Of a DNA stretch of 64,000 bases, positions 24,340-36,448 are shown in pieces; within the stretch, counting starts at the first letter, position 1; each line of letters begins with the position of its first letter. The stretch lies in assembly GCA_018907035.1 (NCBI GenBank), contig JACCIC010000004.1:2285501-2349500 (forward strand), given 5' to 3'. A model generated the notes under the pieces. That model saw only the letters and a program-made list of their open reading frames with translations. It did not search any database and was not told where the DNA came from. Position numbers and translations under genes: made by a program. The stretch comes from Sycobia sp. Sy_11. Taxonomy: Eukaryota; Arthropoda; Insecta; Hymenoptera; Epichrysomallidae.

Positions 24340-27300
24340 GATTTATTTTTCGATTTATATATGTATATTTTATAACGACATATATCTAATTAATAAATAT
24401 CTTTCTATACATCTTACTATTTTATTATATTCAAAAAGTATTATAATTAAGTGGACTTTTAATGTCTAAACAATATTACAGTATTTAAAAAAAATTGATA
24501 TAAATTATTAAGTTTTTTTTGTGAATTCCAAAATTTTTTCTTATTTTTTCAATTTCAGAAAATTTACAATACATATAATCTTATAAATCTGTCATGCCGA
24601 AGTGTCTTAATCTGTAGCAGCTATTACTCCAAAGTTCTACAGAAACTATGTCTTCTATGAAACTATGTCTCTGTTTTGTTTTTTCTATAACTGTTCATCT
24701 GTGAAATGTTTTAAATCTTTTACTATTAACAATTTGAGAAATTAGGGCACTCGATTCATTTTAATTAGCGATGATTGTAAAATTGACTATAACTGCCATC
24801 TCATTACAATCGTGGAATATTTTCACCATGTATTTAACACAATCTTATCATTATAATTAAATCATAATTTCTTTTAATTATCTTTAATCGCTTTTATATG
24901 TAAAGTATATACATATTTTACTTTTTTATAGTACATTTTTTCGTTATCATTTATTATTTGTTATAGTTTAAATAATATCATATCTTTAACATGGAATATA
25001 AATTAATAACAACAAAAAGTAAGAAGTAAATAGCTGGATGTAGAAATCGATAGTTCCTTTCATTTAGTTGTTCTTAATTATAAAATTTGATCATTTTTCT
25101 TTTGGAGTTTAATATAAATTTATTTTTAATATTTTTTAATGAAATAATTATCTAGTTAAAACTATATCTAAAACTAAGCTCTGGAAAGACATTTTTTGGA
25201 ATAAATTACAATGCTTACAATTAAAGTAAGGAAACTAAAGAATTATAGTACTTAATAAAGATACAAATTACTATAATATTTGTGAAATTTAAGAACATAC
25301 CCTTTTTTATTAACTTTTATCATGTTAAAAGATTTAAAAGAACATTTTCTATCTGGAAATTTCCTTTAATTTAAATTAATAATTACGAAACTTTAGTAAA
25401 CGTGCTATAAATACAAAAATTTAGAATGTGATAATATTTTCTTACAATCAGAAATGCTTATTTTATGTGAAGGATTGATTTAAATTATTATTTGGAAAAA
25501 ATTTATTGATTTTGTGATAATACTCGTTTACGTGAATTCGATTCTTTTTTCATAGTTACCATTTACAAAATAGAACTAATTAAAAAACTAATCATTATAG
25601 TATTATTTGGAATAAATTCAGTCTATTAATAGAATTTAATCTGAATAAACACAAGTGTGACCTCGTATATATAATTGCATATACTGTATATTATTCTGTT
25701 TATATGTAAGATCTAGAAACATATTTAGGTATATAGAGCTAGTACTTAAAATGAAGAATTTTATATTTTTATTGTGGATTACTTTAAAAACTGCTCTTCT
25801 CTTTAAAATGAGTAAGTAATCATCTACTATATGTATCAATAAAATTCTACTACTAGATTATTCAGAATGCAATTTCAGTTTCTTAATTGAAAAAAAAAAC
25901 TATTTTATGCCTATATAATCAATGAGCATAATTAAGCTGAAATGGGCCTTGTAGCTCCAAATGCTTAAGAAATGAAAAAAATGAGCATAAATCAGACAAT
26001 TAATTCAATTTTTATAATTTTGCCACTGATCTTTTGTAAAGTTAATTTCTAAAATATTGATGATTCCAAACCTGTTATAAATCTTAACTGAATTTAATAA
26101 ACAAAACTTTTTTGTTGACTTGAAATATGAACCTTAATGCTTTATTTATAATTATATACGGTTATCACACAATAATCGATAAAAGAATAGTACGAAGTCT
26201 TCATATATATTCAGGGCTGTTTATGGAATGACCTTAGGCCTATGAAAGTTTGAGGCCTTAGTCGAAAAAAGGATGTCTTCGTCGAAATAAATTATAAATT
26301 ACCAACATATGTAAATTTCTTCTATGCCTCATGTATACATAGATTTAAATACGTCCAATCAGAAAAAAATTTATATAGAAACAGAATTTTTTATAGTAAT
26401 AATATTTTATTTATTAGTCACTAAAGATAAATCCAAAATATATAAAAAAAATCGCCATAGTCTAGAAATCAGAACCACAAATTGTTTAATAATATTTTTT
26501 CATATGAAAATTATTGACATTATTTTATATTAACTAAATAGTATCGTTTTATAGATAATAGAAGGCAGATATACAATGTTATAAGTATAAGAGGCTTTTT
26601 TCTCGTTTATTTACATGTAACATTTAGTCCCTGGTCTGAGCTACTTCGTGCTCCGGTTCAACCCACCTCGTCACCAGACCGCTCAACCCGCCGTCAGGCT
26701 CGCTTGTGCAAGTTTCTTTCAATTGCCCGGCATTCTTTACACTACAGGTTTGGCCTACGCGCAGCCCGCGTAGACGCTTGGTCGCTCAGCCCGCCACCAA
26801 GTACCCACAGTATAAATTTTTATATAATTTTTATAATTTTTATATAACTGCTACTACATCGATTCTCACGATAGTTCATTCGAGCATTTCCTGCAAGATT
26901 AGAATAAAGCATGAATATATAGATGGACCTGGCTTATTATTCCATCAGCAGCTGGGTTTCGATATAAGTGAAATCAATATCCATACTTCGTTGCTCGACA
27001 TTTCATGGTCCATGATATAATTTCGTGGCATTAATTCGACTCTTCTATTCTTGTTTTCTAACAACAAAGAATGTTTAAGACTGCTATGTTGTAGCTAATA
27101 ATTCGATCGCGAGCAGTATTGCAGAAAGTTGTGTTCAATTGTTGAACTTAAATAGTGCAAAGTAAGCTGATTTTGTATACACATGAAAAACTCTCGCACG
27201 AATTCACTAATGAAATATATTATTCAAAGAAAATATAAAAATAAATCCAAGTTGGGAATCGAGAACAAAGATGTACAAAAATCAAAATATATATAGAATT

Positions 27301-27780
27301 TAATATACTGCGTATACAATTGATCTTTTAAAAGGATATATTGCTTTGTTTGGCCTATAAACAGGCCAAATTATCAATGATGAGTTTTTTTTACCTTTAA
27401 TAAATTGATCAATTTATCTTGTCAGATTATCACCTACTACTGTGTGTGTACCTACTTCGCCTCAAACTACCTGAACAATAAAGTACTAAAAAGAAAATAA
27501 TATATATAATAATATATATAGTATGAGCCAAGAGCTCTCAATAGAGTCTGACAATTTTTAAAAATCACAATTATTAAGTAAAATTATTTTAAATTCTTTT
27601 AAAAATTTGCCAATGGTTAACGATTGTCAATTGTTTTGACTGAAATCAATTGTTTATGGACAAATCAGTCTGGTCTTGACTTTTGCTTGTGTAGCGACTA
27701 GTTTTTTTGTTTGATCAGAAAAACAATCAACATAATTATAGAATAACGAATTCTTGTAAAAATTCATATAAATTTTGGAA
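24340..27780. other. AT-rich intergenic sequence with one GC-richer patch
   Basis: Almost all is AT-rich with no motif recognised. 26630-26820 is GC-richer and contains a partly repeated phrase (CGCTCAACCCGCC and CGCTCAGCCCGCC). It may be a retroelement remnant; I cannot assign it. Confidence 0.4.
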
Positions 27781-28700
27781 AAGCTGCAACTTAAACTTAT
27801 AATTTATTAAAGCAAATGTATAACAATAAATGTTTGTCTCGCTCACGTGTATTTGACTGGTTTAAAGTTTTTCACGATTTCCAGAAAAATATTTGACGAT
27901 TTCTATGATGCTCACTCGGGTCACCCTTCCACGGCAAAACGGATGAAAATATTACAAAATTCGGAAAACTTATTTTATATGACCGTCAGATAATTATTCG
28001 TGCGATTGCTGAATTTATATCAATATAAATACAATGTATGTGGAAAATTCAACAAGAAAATTTTAACATCCGAACAGTGTGTGCAAGACTGGTGACACAT
28101 ATTAGAATAACAATAAGTTCGCAAAAATATTTGTATTGGCACTGTCAATGTAATTGAAAATGACTTAAGTTTATAAAAAAGGATAATAAAATGTGATTAA
28201 TCTAAGCTTTTTAGCTAAGATCCTGCAAAAAAGTACCAATCTATGCATTTAAAGAGTCCAATTTCACCAAAAATAATAAAAACGAAAATAAGCTCATCAA
28301 AATTCAAAGCATATTATGTATACCTTCACTGAATTTTTGAAGGTCAAACTATTAACTAACATTGATATCATCATGTTCTTACTAAACTCGGAAAGCATAG
28401 GCAAAAAATGATCTGAATTGTCAAAGTAAAAGTCATGGCTTCTTCATCAAAACAATCCTATGGCTCATTCCGCTCTATTCTTCAAGAGGTTTATAAAAAA
28501 GTACAATATACTAGCGCTACTATGTTCGTTGGATCTTGCTCCAAGAGACTTCTAAGATGGAATCTATATTAACAGGAACAATATTTAAGTTTGTTGAAGC
28601 TGTAAAAAAAAACAATGGATGCCCTAAAGCAAGTAACAAAAATAACTTTCAGCACAGTTTCGAGGAATGAAAGATTTGCATAGAGGAATGTAGCTATAAA
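27780..28700 (+). pseudogene. Very old mariner-like transposase relic (M8)
   Basis: Scattered motifs lie in the right order. CLSRSRVFDWFKVFHDFQ is the helix-turn-helix region. Then come YDRQIIIRAIAEF and TVCARLVTH, the second helix-turn-helix. SWLLHQNNPMAHSALFFKRF stands where relatives have LHHDNAPCHS, and LDLAPRDF stands at the third Asp. Stops and frameshifts are frequent and the first Asp region is not seen. No terminal repeats were found. The motifs resemble mariner-type transposases with a YSPDLAPCDFF third-Asp box. Confidence 0.65.
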
Positions 28701-29029
28701 GAACATGTGTATATTGAAGGTTATATTAAACAAATATATATAAAATCAAAATAAAATATTTTTTATCATCAGTGTTATTATTGGATACCATACCTCTTAG
28801 ACTTTGTCAATGAGCAGTAGAAAGATCTCTTACTAGGTTCACGATAGTGCTGGTAGAGTGGTAATATAGGTGAAACGTAAACTGAACATATGCAGGAGGA
28901 TATCGCCTTCCATTTATATTTTACTTGGAAAGAGATATACGGCATAAGAATATGTAGCTGTGACTTACTGACCAATGATACCATTGATAGGTTATAAAAC
29001 ATCCTGTCTAACAAATTTCATAGTTTAAG

Positions 29030-29600
29030 AAATTTTACATTAACCGTCATGATAGGAGGAGATTTTAATCACTGGAAAACAGAATGGGATAGTTCGAATA
29101 CCAATGCGTTGACGGGCACTTCTCAATACCTCTGCTAAGTTTGAACTGGAGATCACAAATACAAAATTCGGCCCTTACTTACAGCAATGACAATAGACCT
29201 GATTTTTCCACCCTAGACTCGTTAAAGATGGGTTGAAATGAAAAGTTAATAATTAATATACTGATTATCAATAATCAAATTATTGATTATCAATATCAAT
29301 CATTAAAATACTCTTTAGTTTCCCGTATGCGATAGAGAATAGGCTGACTGAAGCAGCAGAGGAAAAACTACGCATTTTATTATAGGAACTAACGGAAGCT
29401 TGTAATTTTAATGTGGCATTGATAGACGAAAACTCAATGCGAATCAATCATAGCAAAGTTATGAAAGCAGCCAAGAGACAGTGTTGGCACACTTATTGAA
29501 TGGAGGTGGAAAATAATTCACGGGAAAGGCGATATAAAATGAGCATTCATAAGAGCCGACCCACGGATCATTCAGACCTTTCTGTATGATCGACATTATT
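29030..29600 (+). pseudogene. LINE endonuclease-domain fragment
   Basis: The frame reads TVMIGGDFNHWKTEWDSS, where apurinic-type LINE endonucleases have GGDFNA and a Trp. About 40 residues on come TKFGPLLTAMTIDLIF and other traces of the C-terminal endonuclease motif (S-IDLTF). Further on AEEKLRILL and MKAAKRQCWHTY resemble the linker to RT. Many stops are present. It is probably R1- or Jockey-like; I cannot tell which. Confidence 0.55.
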
Positions 29601-29614
29601 GGCAAATAATTTAA

Positions 29615-30416
29615 GAGGATGATTTGTATCAGACTAGCAACCGCTATAGATAAAGTGAGTGATTTGCGTGAAGGTCATTTGACCATACAAGCTATGTGTA
29701 ATAAACTATTATTGCGTCTTTCAATTCACAATGTATTTCAAGTACACAGTCCATATGCATTATCTCTTTCAATTTCACTGCGTATGACACCAATTTTCTA
29801 CTCTTTTCGACAGCAGCTCGTTGTAACTATATACTGTTAGCGGCCGTGTTTAGGCGTAATTTAAGGTACCATCACCCTACGATAATATATGGTAACTAAT
29901 CGTGTCTCTGCAGTATTCGCTTTCGTCTATTTATTTTTAATTAGCACACAAGTTAGCACAATAGATGAATTAATATCATAATAGATTAATAGATTGTTGA
30001 TACTACACTGCACAAAATAGTGGCACAATCACAATGCCCTAGCTCTAGGTAACTCACGTCTCCTATTCGGATTTCTAAGCAATAGACATAAAGCCACAAT
30101 TTCTTATCTATCAGCTGAAATGGAGTGACGTTTAAGATGACTAACTCAACGATATCGATGCGTGTATAATTGCCAATTTACTTTTCTCCTAGAATAGAAG
30201 CAGCTATAGTACTGGCAACGAATTGAATATATAGCCGGCTGTTTCCCTTTGCGAATTGAGAAATGCGCTTACTTGATTGCAACGTTTGGTCACTCATACT
30301 CTTCTTTTCCCCTTTCCGGAGCGTTCAAATGCTTTTTCATTCAATTTATTATTTTATTCTGTAATATCAATTTAAAATACATTTGGACAAATTTTTATGT
30401 TATAAGTCTAATTATA
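29615..30416. other. Unassigned intergenic sequence
   Basis: Less AT-rich than the surroundings. No coding motif or terminal repeat could be supported. Confidence 0.4.
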
Positions 30417-31658
30417 TTAGGAGTGTGAATAAGTCTTTCCCGTTTTTTGTAAGAGATGGCGCCATCAATACTGTGCGAGTATTCAATGGTTACATATGTC
30501 ATAATCAAAGCTTATTCATATGTCAACAATTCCATACTAACACATTAGTTAAAATTTTTTCGCATCATAAATTTTTGATATCGTGAAAATGTCGAAATTT
30601 GAGCCGAGTCGACGTCATTTGCGGGAAGTTTCACTTTATTGGTTCAATTTGAAGAAATCTGCTGCCGAGACGCATCGATTGCTTCAGGAGGCTTATGGAG
30701 AAGGTTGTGTCGATGATTCAAGTGTTCGCGGATGGTTTCGACGCTTCAAAAGCGGTGATTTCGACGTGGAAGACAAGGAGCGTTCCGGGCGGCCGCTAAT
30801 CTTTGAAGATCGAGAATTGGCGACTTTGCTTGATGAAGATTCTTGTCAAACGCAAGAAGAACTTGCTGACGCATTGGGAGTTGACCGAACAACCATTTCC
30901 AAGCGTTTGAAAGCCATGGGAATGATCCAAAAGCAAGGAAATTGGGTGCCGTGCGAACTGAAGCTGAGAGACGTCGAACGGCGTTTTTTCACTTGCGAAC
31001 AGCTGCTTCAGCGACATAAAAGAAAGGGTTTTCTGCATCGTATCGTGACTGGCGATGAAAAGTGGATACGTTACGATAATCCGAAGCGAAGAAAATCATG
31101 GGGACTACCCGGCCATGCATCATCATCGACGGCCAAGCCAAATATTCATGGCGCCAAGCTCATGCTCTGTATATGGTGGGACCAGCTAGGTGTGGTTTAT
31201 TATGAGCTTCTGAAACCGAATGAAAGGATCACAGGCGTGGTCTATCGACGACAATTGATGCGTTTGAGCCGCGCACTGCGAGAAAAACGGCCACAATACT
31301 CCGACAGGCACGACAAAGTTATTTTGCAACATGACAATGCTCGCCCACATGTTGCACCGCCGGTGAAAACATACTTAGAAACGCTCAAATGGGAAGTCCT
31401 ACCCCACCCGCCGTATAGTCCAGACGTTGCTCCGTCTGATTACCATCTCTTCAGATCGATGACGCATGGCCTGGCTGACCAGCACTTCCATTCCTACGAG
31501 GAAGCCAAAAAATGAGTGGATTCGTATGTTGCCAGAAAGATGGGAAAAAGTTGTAGCTAGCGATGGCCAATACTTTCAATAATTCATTTGTAACCATTTT
31601 TTCACAATAAAGGCTTAAAATTCGAAAAAAAACGGGAAAGACTTATTCACATACCTGA
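30417..31658 (+). mobile_element. Mariner family M5, best preserved element in the window
   Basis: Ends are TTAGGAGTGTGAATAAGTCT and a right end whose complement reads TCAGGTATGTGAATAAGTCT, differing at few positions. TA flanks both sides (30415-30416, 31659-31660). Length is 1.24 kb. An open transposase frame fills most of it. It appears younger than the other mariners because the frame and terminal repeats are little changed. Confidence 0.95.
30583..31515 (+). pseudogene. Mariner transposase (M5), near-intact, C-terminus truncated
   Basis: 310 codons. The N-terminal helix-turn-helix includes VRGWFRRFKSGDFDVED, with SGRPL between domains. The second is QTQEELADALGVDRTTISKR. All three catalytic Asp residues are present: VTGDEKW, HDNARPH and APSDYH, the last two 35 residues apart (DD34D). 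A TGA follows EEAKK at about 31512, where relatives have Trp. The remaining 3' part is in another frame and lacks about 15 codons before MLPERWEKVVASDGQYFQ. The last ~40 residues are therefore lost, so it is probably inactive. The second in-frame Met (MSKFEPS) is the more usual mariner start. Confidence 0.92.
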
Positions 31659-31720
31659 TAATTATAATCTAATTATAATCTAATTATAATAATAATCTAA
31701 GTATAATTTTTATGTAATAA

Positions 31721-31816
31721 GTGAGGTCAGACAATTAAGTAATGCGACCGATTTTATTTCTCGGCCTGTGGTAACACTGCGAATCTGTAACTCCGCTACC
31801 GTAATAGTAGATCCCT
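31721..31816 (+). mobile_element. Mariner M2, 5'-end fragment
   Basis: GAGGTCAGACAATTAAGTAA and the following ~80 bp match the complement of 5715-5813, that is, the terminal repeat and leader of M2. It then stops. Confidence 0.85.
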
Positions 31817-31825
31817 ACTAAAAGA

Positions 31826-32095
31826 GTAACTATGAACTGCTTCCGAGTGGTCAAAACATCAAAGGACCATTGTATTGAAACCAACTTATTCGTCTGAAGC
31901 AAGCTTTATAGGAAAAACGGCCAGAATATGAGATCAGACATGAATTCGTCATTTTTCATCAAGATAACGCTCGGCCACATGTTGCGGTTTCGGTCAAAAA
32001 CTATTTCGAGAATAATGGATGGGCAATTCTGCCTCACTCGCCTTGCAGAACACATTTAGCATCATCTGGATACTACATGTTTCGATCATTGTAGA
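31826..32095 (+). pseudogene. Mariner transposase fragment (M9)
   Basis: Reads NYELLPSGQN, EKRPEYE, then FHQDNARPHVAVSVKNYFEN (second Asp), and LASSGYYMFRSL where APSDYHLFRSM would hold the third Asp, here Gly. Directly abuts the M2 end; stops are present. Confidence 0.8.
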
Positions 32096-32508
32096 AAACT
32101 TTTTTTTCATCGGCAAGCCTAGCATGAGGCAATATGTGTATTGTGCTTCCATGTACATTCTCATTTTATATCTTCAAAACGGTGTACTTATAGAGAACAA
32201 AACTTCCTTTCAAAACATTCTCTCTTTTTTGAAAATTTAAGCCTCAATATGCAAAATGATATAGTGACGCTAAAGCATAACCATATAGCAGATTTAGTAA
32301 CAATGTACAGAATTAATTCTAAAATAAAATAAGACTAAATCCAAGACAATTAGAATTGTAAATTGAATAGAATTGTATTAATAATCTTATATTCGAAATT
32401 ATTTGTTTCATTAAGTTTCTTATAGAAAAAATATTTATTTAAAAATCTTTTTTTTGACAAACAGCATTAATATTTAACACTATGCTCCACTTTCTTTTTT
32501 ATTTTAAG

Positions 32509-32852
32509 TTAAGAGTTTACAAGAAAATGCAATGATCGGTGGACTCATAGCAAAAGAAGATCAATTTAAATATCAAGTATCTGTACAAATTAATGACAAA
32601 CATAGATGCGGCGGTGGTATCCTTGATGACAATTTCATAATTACTGCTGCTCATTGTGTTATATATTCTAGGAATAAAAAATTTATGAAAGGTCATTTTA
32701 CTGTTGTTGCTTCTTCTATTAATGCACGTACTCCAAGTCCATCAGCAGTAATAGTTGAAGTAGAAAAAGTGTACGTACCTAAAATTTATAATCCTGCAAA
32801 TCCATCCCATAATATACCATACCGTACAAATGGAGACATAGCTGTTATTAAG
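32509..32852 (+). CDS. Chymotrypsin-family (S1) serine protease, exon with His57 and Asp102
   Basis: The acceptor is ATTTTAAG and the donor ATTAAG/GTAAAT ends in phase 0. The mature enzyme probably begins at MIGGLIAKEDQFKYQVSVQ (position of the classic IVGG). CGGGILDDNFIITAAHC carries the catalytic His, and NGDIAVIK carries the catalytic Asp. The residue before the IVGG-like site is Ala, so the usual Arg/Lys activation cleavage is not seen. The signal-peptide exon was not found upstream. Members of this insect family are secreted digestive, venom or immune enzymes; which applies cannot be told here. Confidence 0.85.
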
Positions 32853-34807
32853 GTAAATTTATATTTAGTGCACTAGTTAGAATATTTTATACTCTATAAT
32901 TAATTGCACAAACTAAATGTACACTTTCTATATAAAATAATGAAATAACCGTTGAATGTAAAGCGTATGATGATCTCTTATTTGTCGTTATTTATAGAAT
33001 ATAATCAACTAATATAATATTTCAAGAATATAATCAGCTCTTAACCATTTGGAAAATGTTTAGAACACACTTATGCACTGATTATAAAAAAACAAGCACA
33101 TTAGTATCAATACTTCACGTATAATAATACATTTCGACATGTGAGTTGATTTTTTATCTTCTCAGACAGCTTACCTCTGACCATAGCCAGAGAAGGTAAA
33201 TCTCATAACATAATAATTAATTTTTACATTGATGCTGAACTTTATTTTTCATTGCTAAAGCAATAGAATCATGTTAAAGTCATACTTTTGACGTTAAGCT
33301 AATATAAAGATCTTTTAAAGTATAGAACATTGACATACATAATTGAACTTAATTACATGAAAAAAAAAATTAGTTGCTTTCACACAAAATCTATTTTGAT
33401 TTAACATGGAATTTTAAGTAATACGTTTAGATTTTGTACAGTATTTGTATGTGCAAGAGTTGCTTGGAGCATTGGAGTTGCATATGTAAATTATAACAAT
33501 ATCACATGATGTAAGTAGTATAAAATGGAAAGTAGTCATTCTTATATTGTACTATATATTATATTATATTACTATATATAAAAATATAAAATACTTTCTC
33601 ACAACATTATTGAGTATCCAAACTTTTTATTCAATAATGCCCCTTATCATTTAATAATATTGAATATCAACATATTTTTGGAACTCTGACGGGTTCTCTT
33701 GTATTTTACATTTTTGCTAATATGGTTATGGATGATCTTTAGATGGAATATTAAAAAATAAACTAAATTAGAAGTTTAACTATATTGCTTTCTTTTATTA
33801 TAAATATGGCGATGGTATTTTGTAATATATATTTAAAATAAAATAAAAAACATATTAAAAATATTTACAGAGCATCGTGAAAAAACCTAACTCGTTTCGA
33901 GTTAAAAGGCAATAAGTGTATTTCATTCGTAAATAAATTTTTAAGAACAAATGAAAATAACCAATTTGTTTTTTATTCTATCTTCTTCTCACAAATTTAA
34001 ATTCAGACTATTTTAAGACAAAAATATTATGTATTTTTTCATACAGTGAAAATCCAGTTCATAATCCATTTAGTTTTACGAATTTCTGTTTATACTTAAC
34101 ATAAAGTTAAAATATAATATTGAGAATATAATGGGGACTGCATTACTTGCATTCAACAATGCAATGACTTCGATTAAATGACTTCACCAAATGAAAAATA
34201 AAAAAGAACAACTTCTAGTATCTCAGTAATTGATAAAATAGCAGTTTGAGTACTATGACTACTGCGGGAATCCGAGGCAAGATATGAGTGAAGTAGTAAT
34301 ATCCCTACAGTTCTAAAAAGATACCAATAGAAATTAACTATTAGAAAGTTCATGAAGAGCAAAAACCAAAGTTGTATTACCGGGTTTGATCATAACAAAA
34401 CTTATTCTACTAGGACCAATGGTCTGATCTATGACCATAGATTACGAGTAATAGAATTAATAACATAATCGATGTTAAATTTTAAATGGCGATGAGCTTG
34501 GCAAGTAATGTACTCGTATGTATAATCATTTTTTAGTTATTGCAATGAGATAGGAATTCTAGGTGAAGGACGCTTAATTTTAGAGAGGAGTATTTTAGTA
34601 AAAGTATGTTAATACACTAGTCATTAATTCTAGCTTACTCAATTTAAACAATTCCATGATGTGGATATTACTATCATTCCTTGTACAAATATTTTTAAAT
34701 TTTTAGTAAAGTTTAAAGAATTTTGTAAAAATAAAAACATAATTTTGATTCTAAAGAATCTTAAATGTATAATATAAATATTTTAATCAAATGTAAAATT
34801 ATAAAAC
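32853..34807. other. First 2 kb of the 13.8-kb protease intron, no feature seen
   Basis: AT-rich. No transposon ends or coding motif recognised before the composite repeat that begins near 34808. Confidence 0.5.
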
Positions 34808-35706
34808 TACTAGCACCCCCCCCCGTCGCGGCTTTGCTCGAATTAATAATTTAACCGATCTCTTAAACAGTTTAATAATATCGAAGTCAAAAGTACTCTA
34901 TGCATAAATCTATATTCCTATAGATAATTTTTGTATCGTCGCTTCTGCATAAAAAACTGCTTGAACAGAACGTCTACTTTAAAAAGGTAATATTTCGCAT
35001 ACAATTGTGTAATATATATAAAAAAATGTCCAAGTGCCTTGAAACGATTTCTACGGAGAGTTTCGTGTTCAGACGATAGAATATGTTTCCGGACGATTGC
35101 TATAAAGAGTTTCGTGTTAGGGAGGTAGATATACGCTGCCCAGGTATCCCGTGATGACTTCTAAGGCCAAAATGTGATGAATCGATGCTGCTGACAAATT
35201 GAATTTGATTTTCATGTAACGTGCCTACGATTTTGGCTTATTTTTGATGAATTGACGTCCTTTCTCGATGTTCCTTTTGTTTACCACTGCTCTCGGCCGA
35301 CCCGAACCTTCATCGTCATTGAAGTCTTCCCTGCCATCTTTGTAACTCTAAAACTATTCATTAATTCTTGCACAAGATAAACAATCACTACCATAAACTT
35401 CTTAAATTATTTGATCTGTTTTAAAAGTCTGGAAACTTTTGAAACAGACCTTGTAGTTCAGACTGCTACCTACTGCCTGCCGACTTGTAGAACTGTTTGC
35501 TAAGAGCGTCAACTACGTACGTGCACGGTACTACTTCACTACGCGCAAGATAGTAGTAGTAGCCTATGTCCTTTCCAAGATTATATAGAATATATATTTT
35601 GAATTTCAGAGTAATCGGTTCAATAATTCTTTTGTTTATCGTGTAGAAACAAAAACTCGCTTTGTCATTATAAATGAGACTGATATGATGATATGATGAT
35701 ATGATA

Positions 35707-35715
<9 letters not shown>
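34808..35715 (+). repeat. Dispersed composite repeat, copy B
   Basis: The head reads CTAGCACCCC...GTCGCGGCTT, then AATAATTTAACCGATCT. The tail at 35562-35710 reads TAGCCTATGTCCTTTCC, then AATCGGTTCAATAATTC, then a GATAT-type array. At about 0.9 kb it is half the length of copy A. Its middle has only one or two degenerate units of the 60-bp minisatellite (around 35040-35150, ACGATTGCTATAAAGAGTTTC). No inverted arms flank it, unlike copy A. Confidence 0.65.

Positions 35716-35746
<31 letters not shown>
35709..35746. repeat. TA microsatellite
   Basis: About 19 TA units immediately after the GATAT array of copy B. Confidence 0.95.
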
Positions 35747-35748
<2 letters not shown>

Positions 35749-35991
35749 CTTGTTAGAGAGAGCTTCGCAGACTAACCATAATTCTATCGCACGTTGTAAA
35801 TATATATAATTTTAGATAGAGAAAGAGAAATGAAGTATAGATGATCACTTATAAAAGACAAAGAAATAGGGATGATCGATAAAGTCATCTTTTGATAGGT
35901 AAGGCGACTTTTTTAGGTTATGCTACTTACATAAAAATCCGCAATATATTAAATAATCAGTCCATACAATTATTAGCTACTCTTACTACAA

Positions 35992-36176
35992 TACTAGCAT
36001 TCCCCGTCTCGGTTTTGCCTGAGACAATAATTTAACCGATTTCATAAACAGTTCAACAATATCTAAGAAGAAAGTATTCTATGTACAAATCTATATTCCT
36101 ATAGATAATTTACCTATTGCAGATTCCGTATAAGAAGCTGCTTGAAAGAAAAAGTGATATTTCACCATTTTATATA

Positions 36177-36180
<4 letters not shown>
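35992..36180 (+). repeat. Dispersed composite repeat, copy C (head only)
   Basis: ACTAGCATTCCCCGTCTCGG and AATAATTTAACCGATTTCAT match the copy A head. It runs into the GT microsatellite that holds the LINE. ATACCAAACTCCCCGT at 39782-39797, beyond the LINE, may be the continuation of copy C, since copy A has a similar phrase in its minisatellite. Confidence 0.65.
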
Positions 36181-36217
<37 letters not shown>

Positions 36218-36223
36218 CGCGCG
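36179..36223. repeat. GT then GC dinucleotide repeat flanking the LINE 3' end
   Basis: About 15 GT units followed by about 7 GC units, ending GTATG next to the T run of the LINE tail. Another GT run (39763-39776) flanks the LINE's other end. Confidence 0.95.
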
Positions 36224-36448
36224 TGTATGTTTTTTTTTGTTTTTTTTTTATAGGCGTAGGCAGAGCAAGCTCTGCACTAGTGGCCTCTCGAAACCAGCAT
36301 CCCGCCGGAACTATCAGGAAATATTACTTCGGCGGGGCTGTTAGTTAACCTATACGACTCCTCTTCTTATGACATTATCCTACGTCCCCCATCCACACAA
36401 GTGATCAGGGGTTCGGTGTTCATCCTCTGTAAATTAAAATAGAATCAG

